Shown: piece after piece, positions 25,907 to 34,505 of the stretch | How the letters are laid out: every line of letters begins with the position of its first letter | Position numbering within the stretch: position 1 is the stretch's first letter | Assembly (NCBI RefSeq): GCF_030123065.1 | Contig: NZ_CP126093.1 | Location: 5,400,001-5,464,000 of the forward strand | Source: Neobacillus sp. DY30 | GTDB lineage: Bacteria; Bacillota; Bacilli; Bacillales; Cytobacillaceae | Length of the DNA: 64,000 nt | Direction: 5' to 3' | Translations under genes and position numbers: made by a program | The notes under the pieces: model-generated | Seen by the model: only the letters and a program-made list of their open reading frames with translations | The model's database searches: none | Told to the model about the DNA's origin: nothing

Positions 25907-27109
25907 CTATTCTATATTTTCAATAATCGCCGCAATCCCCTGACCGACACCTACACACATGGTTGCCAGGCCATATTGAACATTTTGTTTTTTCATTTCA
26001 TATAGAAGCGTGGTTAAAATACGGGCACCACTTGCACCTAAAGGATGTCCGAACGCAATAGCACCGCCGTTTACATTAACCTTTTCCTGATCTAACTCAA
26101 GCTGGCGGATGCATTCCAGCGCCTGTGAAGCAAAAGCTTCATTTAGTTCTACAAGCCCGATATCGTTTACCGATAAGTTTGCCCGATCAAGCGCTTTTCT
26201 CGTTGCATATATTGGACCAAGGCCCATAACAGCAGGCTCAAGACCAGCAACCGCTCCAACTACATATTTTGCAAGGGGCTTCAACCCAAGTTCTTTTGCC
26301 TTATCTGCACTCATTAATAATAAAGCGGATGCACCGTCATTTACTCCTGATGCATTACCAGCTGTTACAGTCCCGCCTTCAAAAATCGGACGCAGTTTAG
26401 CAAGTTTTTCAATCGTTGTATCTGGACGCGGATGCTCGTCTTGATCGAAGACAATCTCGTTTCCTTTCCGATCATGAAAACGAACTGGTACAATTTCTTC
26501 CGCAAAACGATTGGATTCCATTGCTATTTTTGCCCGCTGCTGGCTTTGAAGTGCAAACTGATCCTGATCTTCCCGTGAAATTGAGCAGCGTTGTGCGACA
26601 TTTTCAGCTGTCTGTGGCATGGAATCTGCTCCATACATCTCTTCTAGCTTTTTATTCGTAAATCGCCATCCAATCGTTGTATCCTGAAGCTCCATTGATC
26701 CCCGAGGGAAGTCACTGTCAGGCTTGGCCATGACATATGGTGCTCTAGTCATACTTTCCGTTCCCCCTGCGATGTATATATCGCCTTCCCCTACAGCTAT
26801 AGATCGTGCAGCATACATAACCGCATCAAGACCTGATCCGCACAAACGATTAATCGTTGTTCCCCCTACGTTCACCGGAAGACCAGCTAAAAGTGCTGAC
26901 ATTCTCGCTACATCTCGGTTATCCTCCCCTGCCTGATTCGCATTTCCGAAGATGACATCTTCAATTTGTTCCGGCGGCAGCCCTGGATTCCGCTCTGTCA
27001 GCGCTTTAATTACAATTGCTCCGAGATCATCTGGACGTACACTTTTTAAAGCTCCTTTATACTTCCCGATAGGTGTTCTTACCGCATCAACAATTACAAC
27101 GTCCCTCAT
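25907..27109 (-). CDS. paaJ: 3-oxoadipyl-CoA / 3-oxo-5,6-dehydrosuberyl-CoA thiolase
   Basis: A 400-residue type I thiolase that cleaves 3-oxoadipyl-CoA to acetyl-CoA and succinyl-CoA, and its dehydrosuberyl homologue. Nucleophile Cys90 lies in NRLCGSGLDAVMYAA. The C-terminal GGAIAFGHPLGASGARI and the last catalytic Cys in MCVGVGQG complete the active site. PaaJ/PcaF-specific length and MEL-type segments are present. The start overlaps the paaH stop by 4 bp, so the two are translationally coupled. Confidence 0.94.
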   Translation of the reverse strand: MRDVVIVDAVRTPIGKYKGALKSVRPDDLGAIVIKALTERNPGLPPEQIEDVIFGNANQAGEDNRDVARMSALLAGLPVNVGGTTINRLCGSGLDAVMYAARSIAVGEGDIYIAGGTESMTRAPYVMAKPDSDFPRGSMELQDTTIGWRFTNKKLEEMYGADSMPQTAENVAQRCSISREDQDQFALQSQQRAKIAMESNRFAEEIVPVRFHDRKGNEIVFDQDEHPRPDTTIEKLAKLRPIFEGGTVTAGNASGVNDGASALLLMSADKAKELGLKPLAKYVVGAVAGLEPAVMGLGPIYATRKALDRANLSVNDIGLVELNEAFASQALECIRQLELDQEKVNVNGGAIAFGHPLGASGARILTTLLYEMKKQNVQYGLATMCVGVGQGIAAIIENIE

Positions 27110-27978
27110 TTTCCCACCAGCTCTTCTATTTTTGTATAGTCGTACACACCTTTTCCAGACTTACGACCCAGCCTTCCCGCTTTTACATACTGTTCAAGAA
27201 GTGGTGCTGGGCGGTATTTTTCACCAAGTTTTTCATGTAAATATTTTAAATTATTTAAACGGGCATCTAGCCCTACTAAATCCCCCAGCTCAAACGGCCC
27301 CATCGGATAATTCAACCCAAGCTTGATTGCTTTATCAATTTCTTCAGGTGTTCCTAACCCTTCTTGAAGCATATAGAATGCTTCATTCCCAACCAGGCAG
27401 CTGATCCGGCTTGTTACAAAACCCGGAAATTCGTTAATGACTACTGTCTCTTTCCCCATTTTCTCAGCGACCTGTTTTATGACTGCTGCTGTATCGTCAC
27501 TCGTTTCGAGGCCGCGTACAATTTCGACCAGCGGCATTTTCTGTACTGGATTGAAGAAATGCATCGCAATCGTTTTTTCAGGACGCTTCCCATAAGAACC
27601 AATTTCTGTCGGGCTCATAGTGGAAGTATTGGTCGCAAAATAGCAGTGTTCTTGTGCATGCTCTTCAATTGTTTCAAAAACAGCCTTTTTAATTTCTGCA
27701 CGCTCTGGAACTGCCTCTATGATTAAATCAGCATTACAAGCCGCTTCTTTTAAATTGGAAGAATATAATAATCGATTTTTTGCAGCATCCGCTTCTTCAG
27801 AAGTGATTTTTCCGTACCGTACACCTTTTTCAAAAATAATATCAATCTCTTTTTGCGCGCTGTCTAATGCAGATGGATTCACATCTACTAATGTGATGTC
27901 AAATCCTCCGGTTGCTCCTACATAGGCGATCCCTCTTCCCATTACTCCGGATCCTACGACTACTATGTTTGTAATCAT
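27106..27978 (-). CDS. paaH: 3-hydroxyacyl-CoA dehydrogenase
   Basis: A 290-residue NAD-dependent L-3-hydroxyacyl-CoA dehydrogenase; in this pathway it converts 3-hydroxyadipyl-CoA to 3-oxoadipyl-CoA. The NAD fold opens with VVGSGVMGRGIAYVGATGG at 6-24. The catalytic His is in MHFFNPVQKMPLVEI, and the C-terminal dimer domain has NYPMGPFELGDLVGLD. This is the single-domain (short) form, not the long PaaH of E. coli. Overlap with paaJ supports a shared role. Confidence 0.93.
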   Translation of the reverse strand: MITNIVVVGSGVMGRGIAYVGATGGFDITLVDVNPSALDSAQKEIDIIFEKGVRYGKITSEEADAAKNRLLYSSNLKEAACNADLIIEAVPERAEIKKAVFETIEEHAQEHCYFATNTSTMSPTEIGSYGKRPEKTIAMHFFNPVQKMPLVEIVRGLETSDDTAAVIKQVAEKMGKETVVINEFPGFVTSRISCLVGNEAFYMLQEGLGTPEEIDKAIKLGLNYPMGPFELGDLVGLDARLNNLKYLHEKLGEKYRPAPLLEQYVKAGRLGRKSGKGVYDYTKIEELVGK

Positions 27979-28144
27979 TTACCTTTCTCCTTCCAAATAA
28001 TAGAGGCTGGCTGCGATAGAATCAGATTAGCATCCAGCTATACCCGAATGATTTTTCTGAAATATTTTCAGCCAGCCTTTATTCAATATATTTTAACGCT
28101 ATTTACTATCTATCAGAAGCAGGCCCCCTGATAGAAGTTTTACA
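27979..28144. other. Intergenic region with inverted repeats between ALDH and paaH
   Basis: AGGCTGGCTG (28004-28013) and CAGCCAGCCT (28069-28078) are perfectly complementary with 55 nt between them. CTATCAG and CTGATAG (28110-28134) form a second hairpin just after the aldehyde dehydrogenase stop. They may terminate or stabilise the transcript inside the paa operon. No gene is seen here. Confidence 0.5.
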
Positions 28145-29668
28145 TTATTGAATGCCGAAAGGATTTAATGGGCGGCTTCCATAATAGGAAATAAAACTTT
28201 TCGTTTCCGTATAAAGATCTAATGTCTCAATACAAAGCTCCCGTCCGAATCCTGATTGTTTATAACCGCCGAAAGGTGTTCCTGGAAAAGCTGAGAATGG
28301 GCAGTTTACCATGACAATCCCTGCTTGGATTTGGTTACCTACACGAGTTGCACGGGCACCATCTTTCGTCCAAAGGGCTGAGCCAAGACCGAACTCTGTA
28401 TCATTTGCTAGTTTAATAGCTTCTTTTTCATCTTTGAACTTCATAATCACAACAACTGGTCCAAATATTTCTTCTTTCACTACTTTCATATCGTGATTCA
28501 CATTACCAATGACTGTCGGCTCATACCAATAACCGCCTTCGAATCCTTCAACTACTGCCGGCTTTCCACCTGCTAAGATTTCAGCTCCATCAGCAATAGC
28601 TGATTGAACATAGCTATCAATAACATCTAATTGACCTTGATCGATAACGGATCCAACATGTGTTTCTTTATCTAATGGATTTCCTAATTTAAGCTTTTTC
28701 GTTTTTTCTACGAATCTAGTAACAAATTCATCATAGATATCTTCATGTACATATAAGCGAGATCTCGCCTCACAAGATTGTCCTGTATTATAGAAAATAC
28801 CGAACAATGACCCATCTACAGCCGCTTCAATGTCAGCATCCTCGAATACGATATTCGGAGATTTCCCGCCAAGCTCCAATGTTACCCGCTTTAATGTTTG
28901 AGAAGCCTTGCCCATGATATCTCTGCCGATTGGCGTCGAACCTGTAAAAGCTACTTTATTTACATTTGGATGTTCAACAAGATAATTTCCAACCTCAGAA
29001 CCAGAACCAGGAATAATATTAACCACTCCCGCTGGAACTCCTGCCTCAATACAAATTTCCCCTAAAACAATGGCCGTTAACGGAGTTAATGAAGCTGGTT
29101 TTACAATAACAGAACATCCAACCGCGATTGCAGGTGCAATCTTCCACGCCGCCATCATTAACGGGTAGTTCCAAGGAATAATTTGTGCACATACACCTAC
29201 AGGTTCTTTCTCTGTATAGTTATGGAATTGACCTGCCATATTATTTACGGAGCCGCTATGTCCTACAATGGCACCTGCATAAAACTCAAAAACTTCAACA
29301 GCCTGCATAACTTGTCCTTGTGCGGCTGAAATAGATTTCCCGCTATTTAATACTTCCAATTCAACTAATTCATTAAAACGGGAACGCATAATTGCTGCAA
29401 TTTTATTTAAAATACGAGAGCGTTTATTAATGGGAAATCTCTTCCATTTTCCGTTTTCGAAAGCCGCAAGAGCCGCTTGTACCGCTCTCTCTGCATCTTC
29501 TTGTGTAGCTTTTGCTACCTTAGCAAGGATTTCACCAGTGGCAGGATTGTAAGCATCGATAGTCGCTCCATTAGAGCTTTCAACTCTTTCGCCATTAATA
29601 ACTAGATGGTAATAATCACGCTTCATTTCTACTTTTTCAAATATTGGTGCTTCTTGTACTTTTACCAT
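28145..29668 (-). CDS. Aldehyde dehydrogenase of the phenylacetate cluster
   Basis: A 507-residue NAD(P)-dependent aldehyde dehydrogenase of the betaine-aldehyde/phenylacetaldehyde type. Active site: Asn167 in IIPWNYPL, Glu265 in LELGGKS, nucleophile Cys299 in NTGQSCEAR. Its place between paaG and paaH suggests either oxidation of the semialdehyde formed after ring opening (the PaaZ ALDH step) or of phenylacetaldehyde feeding the pathway. The E. coli PaaZ is a fusion with a MaoC-type hydratase; this protein has no such domain. I favour the PaaZ-type step by position, with moderate certainty. Confidence 0.85.
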   Translation of the reverse strand: MVKVQEAPIFEKVEMKRDYYHLVINGERVESSNGATIDAYNPATGEILAKVAKATQEDAERAVQAALAAFENGKWKRFPINKRSRILNKIAAIMRSRFNELVELEVLNSGKSISAAQGQVMQAVEVFEFYAGAIVGHSGSVNNMAGQFHNYTEKEPVGVCAQIIPWNYPLMMAAWKIAPAIAVGCSVIVKPASLTPLTAIVLGEICIEAGVPAGVVNIIPGSGSEVGNYLVEHPNVNKVAFTGSTPIGRDIMGKASQTLKRVTLELGGKSPNIVFEDADIEAAVDGSLFGIFYNTGQSCEARSRLYVHEDIYDEFVTRFVEKTKKLKLGNPLDKETHVGSVIDQGQLDVIDSYVQSAIADGAEILAGGKPAVVEGFEGGYWYEPTVIGNVNHDMKVVKEEIFGPVVVIMKFKDEKEAIKLANDTEFGLGSALWTKDGARATRVGNQIQAGIVMVNCPFSAFPGTPFGGYKQSGFGRELCIETLDLYTETKSFISYYGSRPLNPFGIQ

Positions 29669-29691
29669 TTAATCCCACTCCCTTTTTTATG

Positions 29692-30465
29692 TTATTCACC
29701 TATAAATTGAGCTTTACGTTTCTCTGTAAATGCCGTTACCCCTTCAACATAATCTTTCGTTAAGCCGGCAATTCGTTGTCCTTCGGCTTCTTCTTTCAAA
29801 TATTCTTCAAAAGAAAGATGGTAAGAGGCCTCTAAATATCTTTTGATTAAGCCGATTGCTTTCGTTGGTCTGCTTGCAATATTCTCTGCAAAGGCTGTCA
29901 CTTGCTCGTTCCAGTCCTCAACAGCGATTACTTTTGTAGCAAGGCCCATTTTTTCTGCCTCCGCAGCAGGTACTTTTTGTCCAAGTACCGATAGTTCTAA
30001 TGCTTTTGCATGACCAACTATCCGTGAAAGGTAATACAGATTACCCGAATCAGGAATTAACCCAATATTGACAAAGGCATTTAAAAAGCTTGCTTTCTCA
30101 GAGACAAGACGGAAATCGCAGGCTAATGCCAGACTGAAGCCTGCCCCTGCAGCCACACCGTTTACTGCTGCAATAATGGGTTTTACACATCTAGCGATTT
30201 CCTTCATCATTGGACCGTAATCGTCACGGAGCATTTGCCCTAAATTCATGCTGTCATCCACATCTGCTAAGTCTTGGCCGGAACAAAAGGCCCTGCCTTC
30301 TCCGGTAATGACAATCGCACGCACTTCATGAGAGTGTGACGATTGTTTCACTGCCTTTTGGATTTCTTTATTCATTTGTGATGTAAAAGCATTCAGTTTA
30401 TCAGGTCGGTTTAGACTGAGCCAAGCTACCCCGTTTTCAATCCGATAAGTAATTGTTTCGTACAT
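29692..30465 (-). CDS. paaG: Ring-1,2-epoxyphenylacetyl-CoA isomerase (oxepin-CoA forming)
   Basis: A 257-residue crotonase-fold isomerase. NRPDKLNAFT, CSGQDLADVDD and GVAAGAGFSLALACDFRLV form the CoA site. NIGLIPDSGNLYYLSRIVG carries the Asp of PaaG-type isomerases in place of the hydratase Glu. CSGQDL is also typical of PaaG. It converts the epoxide made by PaaABC to oxepin-CoA. Gap to paaF is 10 nt. Confidence 0.92.
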   Translation of the reverse strand: MYETITYRIENGVAWLSLNRPDKLNAFTSQMNKEIQKAVKQSSHSHEVRAIVITGEGRAFCSGQDLADVDDSMNLGQMLRDDYGPMMKEIARCVKPIIAAVNGVAAGAGFSLALACDFRLVSEKASFLNAFVNIGLIPDSGNLYYLSRIVGHAKALELSVLGQKVPAAEAEKMGLATKVIAVEDWNEQVTAFAENIASRPTKAIGLIKRYLEASYHLSFEEYLKEEAEGQRIAGLTKDYVEGVTAFTEKRKAQFIGE

Positions 30466-30475
30466 AGATAACTCC

Positions 30476-31252
30476 TTATCTGCCGGTAAAATTAGGCTTT
30501 CTTTTTTCTACAAAGGCTTCCATGCCTTCCTTTTGATCTTCTGAAGCAAAAAGCAAGTAGAAATTTTTTCTTTCATATTGCATTCCTTCATATAAGGAGT
30601 GATCCACTGCCTTATTAACAGAGTCTTTGATCATTCTGACTGCTAAGGGTGGCTGTGCCGTAATCTTTCTTGCGAAAGTTATTGCTTCCTCCATCAATAA
30701 TTCAGGTGCGACAATTTTATTAATAATGCCGTATTTCAAGGCTGTTTCTGCATTGATTCTTTCGGCGGTCAAGATCCATTCAAGCGCCTTTGTTTTACCT
30801 ACCAGCTTCGTCAATCTTTGTGTGCCTCCTGCTCCAGGCATAACTCCAAGTGTTACTTCCGGGAAGGAAAACAGTGTATCTCCAGCAGCTATAAGTAAGT
30901 CACATGATAAGGCAAGCTCAAAGCCGCCGCCGAATACAAAGCTTTTGACTGCACCAATGATAGGCTTTTTAACGAGACTTAACCGGTCCCAATCAGCAAA
31001 TTGATTCAACAATTCTAATCTAATAGGATTGTCATTGGCCATCTCATCAATATCCGCCCCAGCCGAGAATGCTTTTCCATGACCGGATAGTAAGATGACT
31101 TTCACTTGGGTATCACGGTCGAATTCTTCTGCTGCAGAAACAATTTCAGCAACCATTGTCCGGTTCAGCGCATTCAATTGTTTAGGCCTATTTAAAGTGA
31201 TAAAACCAATTTCATTCTCGACAGAAGTCTCAATATATTGAAACAGTCCCAT
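30476..31252 (-). CDS. paaF: Enoyl-CoA hydratase PaaF
   Basis: A 258-residue crotonase, best match to PaaF (2,3-dehydroadipyl-CoA hydratase). FSAGADIDEMAN is at the oxyanion hole. FPEVTLGVMPGAGGTQRL carries the catalytic Glu. The C-terminus FYLLFASEDQKEGMEAFVEKRKPNFTGR has the layout of E. coli PaaF. It lies 2 nt after the EthD-family gene. Confidence 0.9.
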   Translation of the reverse strand: MGLFQYIETSVENEIGFITLNRPKQLNALNRTMVAEIVSAAEEFDRDTQVKVILLSGHGKAFSAGADIDEMANDNPIRLELLNQFADWDRLSLVKKPIIGAVKSFVFGGGFELALSCDLLIAAGDTLFSFPEVTLGVMPGAGGTQRLTKLVGKTKALEWILTAERINAETALKYGIINKIVAPELLMEEAITFARKITAQPPLAVRMIKDSVNKAVDHSLYEGMQYERKNFYLLFASEDQKEGMEAFVEKRKPNFTGR

Positions 31253-31254
31253 CC

Positions 31255-31557
31255 TTATACTTCCTCACCAATCATCATGGTGACGAGTTTCCCAGCAAAG
31301 CCCATCAAGTCTTTCCCTGATGCTTTTCCTTCAGGGGAACGCATACCTTGTTGAAGCGCTTCATGATTTTCATAATACATTTCGCATAGAATGTGATATT
31401 CAGAGTCTTTCCCCATTGGTGTTCCAACTATTTTCGTAACAACCATTTTTTGAAGACCTGGGATTTTCTCTGTAATCGGACCGTGAACATTGAAATAATG
31501 TTCATCAAATTCTTCTTTATTTTCCGGCTGCTTATATAGAGCAATTAACTTTACCAT
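31255..31557 (-). CDS. EthD family protein in the paa operon
   Basis: A 100-residue ferredoxin-like alpha/beta protein of the EthD/Dabb class. It starts MVKLIALYKQPENKEEFDEHYFNVHGPITEKIPGL, with the conserved FDEHY and HGP segments, and repeats of hydrophobic strands. EthD members are small dimeric proteins tied to oxidative degradation of ethers and aromatics; the chemistry is unclear. It lies between paaD and paaF, tightly spaced, and may aid turnover of a reactive epoxide or oxepin intermediate. Confidence 0.85.
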   Translation of the reverse strand: MVKLIALYKQPENKEEFDEHYFNVHGPITEKIPGLQKMVVTKIVGTPMGKDSEYHILCEMYYENHEALQQGMRSPEGKASGKDLMGFAGKLVTMMIGEEV

Positions 31558-31574
31558 TTTATTTCCTCCGTATT

Positions 31575-32072
31575 TTACATAAATTTAATCATTGGTTTCA
31601 TTGCTTCAAATGGGTTTTTACATGATTTGCAATATAAAATGCTGCGGCACGCTGTTGGCCCAAATATGTTTTCCATCGTGACATACGTGGATTCACAATA
31701 CGGACAATCTATATGCCACGACCCATCTTCTTTCATTTGCCGAGGGGGAGGGGAGATACCGAATACCTTTAGTCCGGCTTTCCCCTTTTCCGTAATCCGA
31801 TCAGATGTCCAAGATGGGGAACGCAGGAATTCTACGCTCACTCCGTCAACGCTTGGCAGCTGTTTTACGGCTGTTTCAACATTTTTTTGAATGATAGGCA
31901 AAGCTGGACACCCTAGAAAGGTAGGCAGTATTTTTACTGAAACATCTGATCCTGATATCTCAACATTCTCCACCATTCCTAAATCTAGAATGCTGACGGT
32001 ACTAATTTCAGGATCTTTTACGTTTTCCAGTAGTTTATAGATTTCTTCTGATGTTATTAACACGGTAGACAT
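31575..32072 (-). CDS. paaD: Phenylacetyl-CoA epoxidase maturation protein PaaD
   Basis: A 165-residue protein. N-terminal MIP18/DUF59 domain (LENVKDPEISTVSILDLGMVENVEIS, TFLGCPALPIIQKNVE), then a C-terminal cysteine-rich segment CPYCESTYVTMENIFGPTAC...YCKSCKNPFE. Such proteins serve Fe-S assembly and maturation of the epoxidase. It follows paaC in the operon order A-B-C-D. Confidence 0.93.
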   Translation of the reverse strand: MSTVLITSEEIYKLLENVKDPEISTVSILDLGMVENVEISGSDVSVKILPTFLGCPALPIIQKNVETAVKQLPSVDGVSVEFLRSPSWTSDRITEKGKAGLKVFGISPPPRQMKEDGSWHIDCPYCESTYVTMENIFGPTACRSILYCKSCKNPFEAMKPMIKFM

Positions 32073-32098
32073 AGTACCCTCCCCCTTTTCCTCTCGTA

Positions 32099-32902
32099 TT
32101 ACCAGGAAGCTGCTTTGTTACTAGCGTATACTTCACATAAAGTTTCGAGTGCCTTCTCTAAATCCTTTGTGTGCTTCCCATTGCGTCCATCGCCATGAGC
32201 CATTCCTACTTCTATGGGCCCTTCTAGCCCAACACTTTTCAATACAGGTGCAATAGCCTGATTCCACTTACTCAGTAAAACCGCTTCGCTTTCAATTAAA
32301 CCTTGTTGCACGATTATATTTCGATGTTCTCCAAGAGAGAAAACACCTTGGAAATCCTTCAGCGTTTTTTCAATAGCTGCTTTCATTCGGGAAACCGCTT
32401 CCTCATGGCCTGAACCTAAAAGTTGAACGAACCATGTTTTCCAGTGCATTAGATGATAGTAAAGTTCCATTTGTACCTTTGCTGCAACTTCAGCCAGCGG
32501 CTCATATGAACATGAATGTAAAGATTGAATCTTAATCGCTTTAGCCTGGGTATAGAAGTAATTTCTCACAACCGCAAAAGCCCAATCATAATCTGGTTCT
32601 CCCATATAATTTCCAGTTCCATTAACGAGTTCCAAGATAATCGCATTACGCCTTTCATTTGCCGGACGGTCATGGGCCAGTTGATTGGCATTCCCTTCAC
32701 CGAGTTCCTCTAGCAATTGATAGAAGATGGCCGCGTGACCCATTGTATCTTGTGTAATAGAGGAAGTAGCTATGTCTTCCTCAATGTGGGGCGCAAGACC
32801 AAGCCATTCAGACCCACGATAGGAATGAATAAAGTCATCGTCTGCTAATTGAAATAACAACTCTTTAATGGCCGTATTCTCTGCTGATGAATTATTTGCC
32901 AT
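32099..32902 (-). CDS. paaC: Phenylacetyl-CoA epoxidase subunit PaaC
   Basis: A 267-residue all-helical ferritin-like protein of the PaaA_PaaC family, the structural (non-catalytic) partner of PaaA. It has LLFQLADDDFIHSYRGSEWLGLAPHIEEDIA at the start and QLLGSGHEEAVSRMKAAI later. The paaB stop overlaps its start by 11 bp. GGAGG upstream. Confidence 0.93.
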   Translation of the reverse strand: MANNSSAENTAIKELLFQLADDDFIHSYRGSEWLGLAPHIEEDIATSSITQDTMGHAAIFYQLLEELGEGNANQLAHDRPANERRNAIILELVNGTGNYMGEPDYDWAFAVVRNYFYTQAKAIKIQSLHSCSYEPLAEVAAKVQMELYYHLMHWKTWFVQLLGSGHEEAVSRMKAAIEKTLKDFQGVFSLGEHRNIIVQQGLIESEAVLLSKWNQAIAPVLKSVGLEGPIEVGMAHGDGRNGKHTKDLEKALETLCEVYASNKAASW

Positions 32903-33251
32903 TTTTCACACCTCCAGCCCAAGACAAAATTTCCTTTTCGTCAAGCATTTCTTGTTCGTATTTCCGCCATTTTTTCTTTAAATAGCCATATCCTTTTGTT
33001 TTGCGGTAATCCTTATTATCTAAACGTTGAAGCGTTTTCTTTTCTTCCGAAGTCATTTTACGTATATTCTGACGTTTGACAACCCAGATATCATCCACTG
33101 TTTCACGTCGCATAAAATTTTCCTGCGCCATCAGGATCGCGATATCCTCATTAGGCGCGAGTAAGCTAAAATGATATTGTACTGGTGCAGTTGGGGTCTT
33201 GCGGCTAAATACTTCAAACTCTTCAAAATAAGATTCTTGCCTAGTTTCCAT
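32892..33251 (-). CDS. paaB: Phenylacetyl-CoA epoxidase subunit PaaB
   Basis: A 119-residue subunit that bridges the PaaA-PaaC heterodimers. Family features: FEVFSRKTPTAPVQYHFSLLAPNEDIAILMAQENFMRRE and VDDIWVVKRQNIR. The C-terminal half is longer and more basic than in E. coli PaaB (KDYRKTKGYGYLKKKWRKYEQE), a form seen in other Gram-positives. Confidence 0.93.
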   Translation of the reverse strand: METRQESYFEEFEVFSRKTPTAPVQYHFSLLAPNEDIAILMAQENFMRRETVDDIWVVKRQNIRKMTSEEKKTLQRLDNKDYRKTKGYGYLKKKWRKYEQEMLDEKEILSWAGGVKNGK

Positions 33252-33266
33252 GTTCTTTCCCCTCCC

Positions 33267-34223
33267 TTAGACAGTTTTTGGAGCCAATGCTTCACGTACC
33301 CATTGGTTATTTTTATAAGAAACTCTCCTAAGATTTAAGCGCTCTTGTGAACGAGGTCCTTCATTTCTAGCAATCTTCTTTAATTTGTTCCAGTCAGGCT
33401 GACGATAAATCCATTTTCCCGTTTCTTCATCAAACCTTAGTGTTTCATCTGGAATGGTAAAACCAAGTGAATGAATCCGCTTAATATATTTGCTAAAGAA
33501 AGATTGACGAAGTCCCTCATTCGTGCCTGTTCTGATTTTATACTTTAAGGTAACATCTTGTTTTGAAGCACCCATTTCATTCTTGCTTGGCGGTCCGAAG
33601 AAAAGCAGCAAAGATTCCCACCAATAATTAAGTGCATCTTGTACCATTTGTCTCTGTTCATCTGTACCTTCTGCCAAAGCCATAATAATCGCTTCTCCGT
33701 GTTGAGCGTGGAAGACTTCTTCTGCACAAATTCTGTGTAAGGCACGGGCATATGGACCGTAAGATGCACCAAGCATATCCGTTTGGGTGATAATAGCCGC
33801 TCCGTCCACTAACCAGCCAATCAGCCCTGCATCTCCCCATGATTTAGCTTCCATATGGAAAACATTATGAAACTTTAAATTCCCTGTAAAAAGATCCTGC
33901 ATCAGATCGTCCCGCTTTTTGCCATACGGTTTCAATAAATCTTCCGCAACACGAAGCAATAATTGTCCGTGTCCCATTTCGTCTTGTACCTTCGCCATAA
34001 TCCCGAGCTTTCGGTGCAAAGTGGGAGCTTTAGGTACCCATTCCTTTTCAGGAAGTGCACCCATAATTTCGCTCATGCCATGCATAGAAATCAATTTGAT
34101 TAATGTATTCCGATATTCATCTGGCATCCAATCATCGGCTTCAATTTTATCTCCCGCTTCGATTCTAGCCATAAATTGCTCCAGCTTTTCCTGTTCTGTT
34201 GTTTCATTTAAAAGAACGCTCAT
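33267..34223 (-). CDS. paaA: Phenylacetyl-CoA 1,2-epoxidase catalytic subunit PaaA
   Basis: A 318-residue diiron monooxygenase subunit. Iron ligands fall in DEMGHGQLL (His85) and in CAEEVFHAQHGEA (Glu168/Glu169, His172, His175). It adds one oxygen atom to phenylacetyl-CoA. It is the first gene of the long minus-strand paa operon; a 15-bp dyad lies 32 nt upstream. No PaaE reductase gene is present in the window, so the electron donor must come from elsewhere. Confidence 0.95.
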   Translation of the reverse strand: MSVLLNETTEQEKLEQFMARIEAGDKIEADDWMPDEYRNTLIKLISMHGMSEIMGALPEKEWVPKAPTLHRKLGIMAKVQDEMGHGQLLLRVAEDLLKPYGKKRDDLMQDLFTGNLKFHNVFHMEAKSWGDAGLIGWLVDGAAIITQTDMLGASYGPYARALHRICAEEVFHAQHGEAIIMALAEGTDEQRQMVQDALNYWWESLLLFFGPPSKNEMGASKQDVTLKYKIRTGTNEGLRQSFFSKYIKRIHSLGFTIPDETLRFDEETGKWIYRQPDWNKLKKIARNEGPRSQERLNLRRVSYKNNQWVREALAPKTV

Positions 34224-34254
34224 TTCAAATCCCCCTTTTCTTAAAATCTATATA

Positions 34255-34269
34255 ACGTTAATTTAACGT
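34255..34269. promoter_or_regulatory. Dyad upstream of paaA (candidate PaaX operator)
   Basis: ACGTTAATTTAACGT is a perfect dyad with 7-bp arms and a single central base, ending 32 nt before the paaA start. PaaX is the only regulator in the cluster, so it is the natural ligand. The remaining sequence to 34505 is AT-rich with no gene I can support. Confidence 0.5.
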
Positions 34270-34505
34270 AATTATATTTTATGGTTATATTAAAAGCAAG
34301 AATATTGCGTCATTTTTTTAAAATAAAAAAAAATGGGTAATACTCTTTAAACCGTGACGATTACACTTAAATCAATCAATTTTAAATTAAGATATGTGTA
34401 TTGCAGTTGGTGCAGCCGTACCAGAATTTTTGATTACAATGACAAGGGAACGGCATTTGTTCTTCTTGATAAAAACCATTCCCTTCTGTGATAATGACAG
34501 ATTCT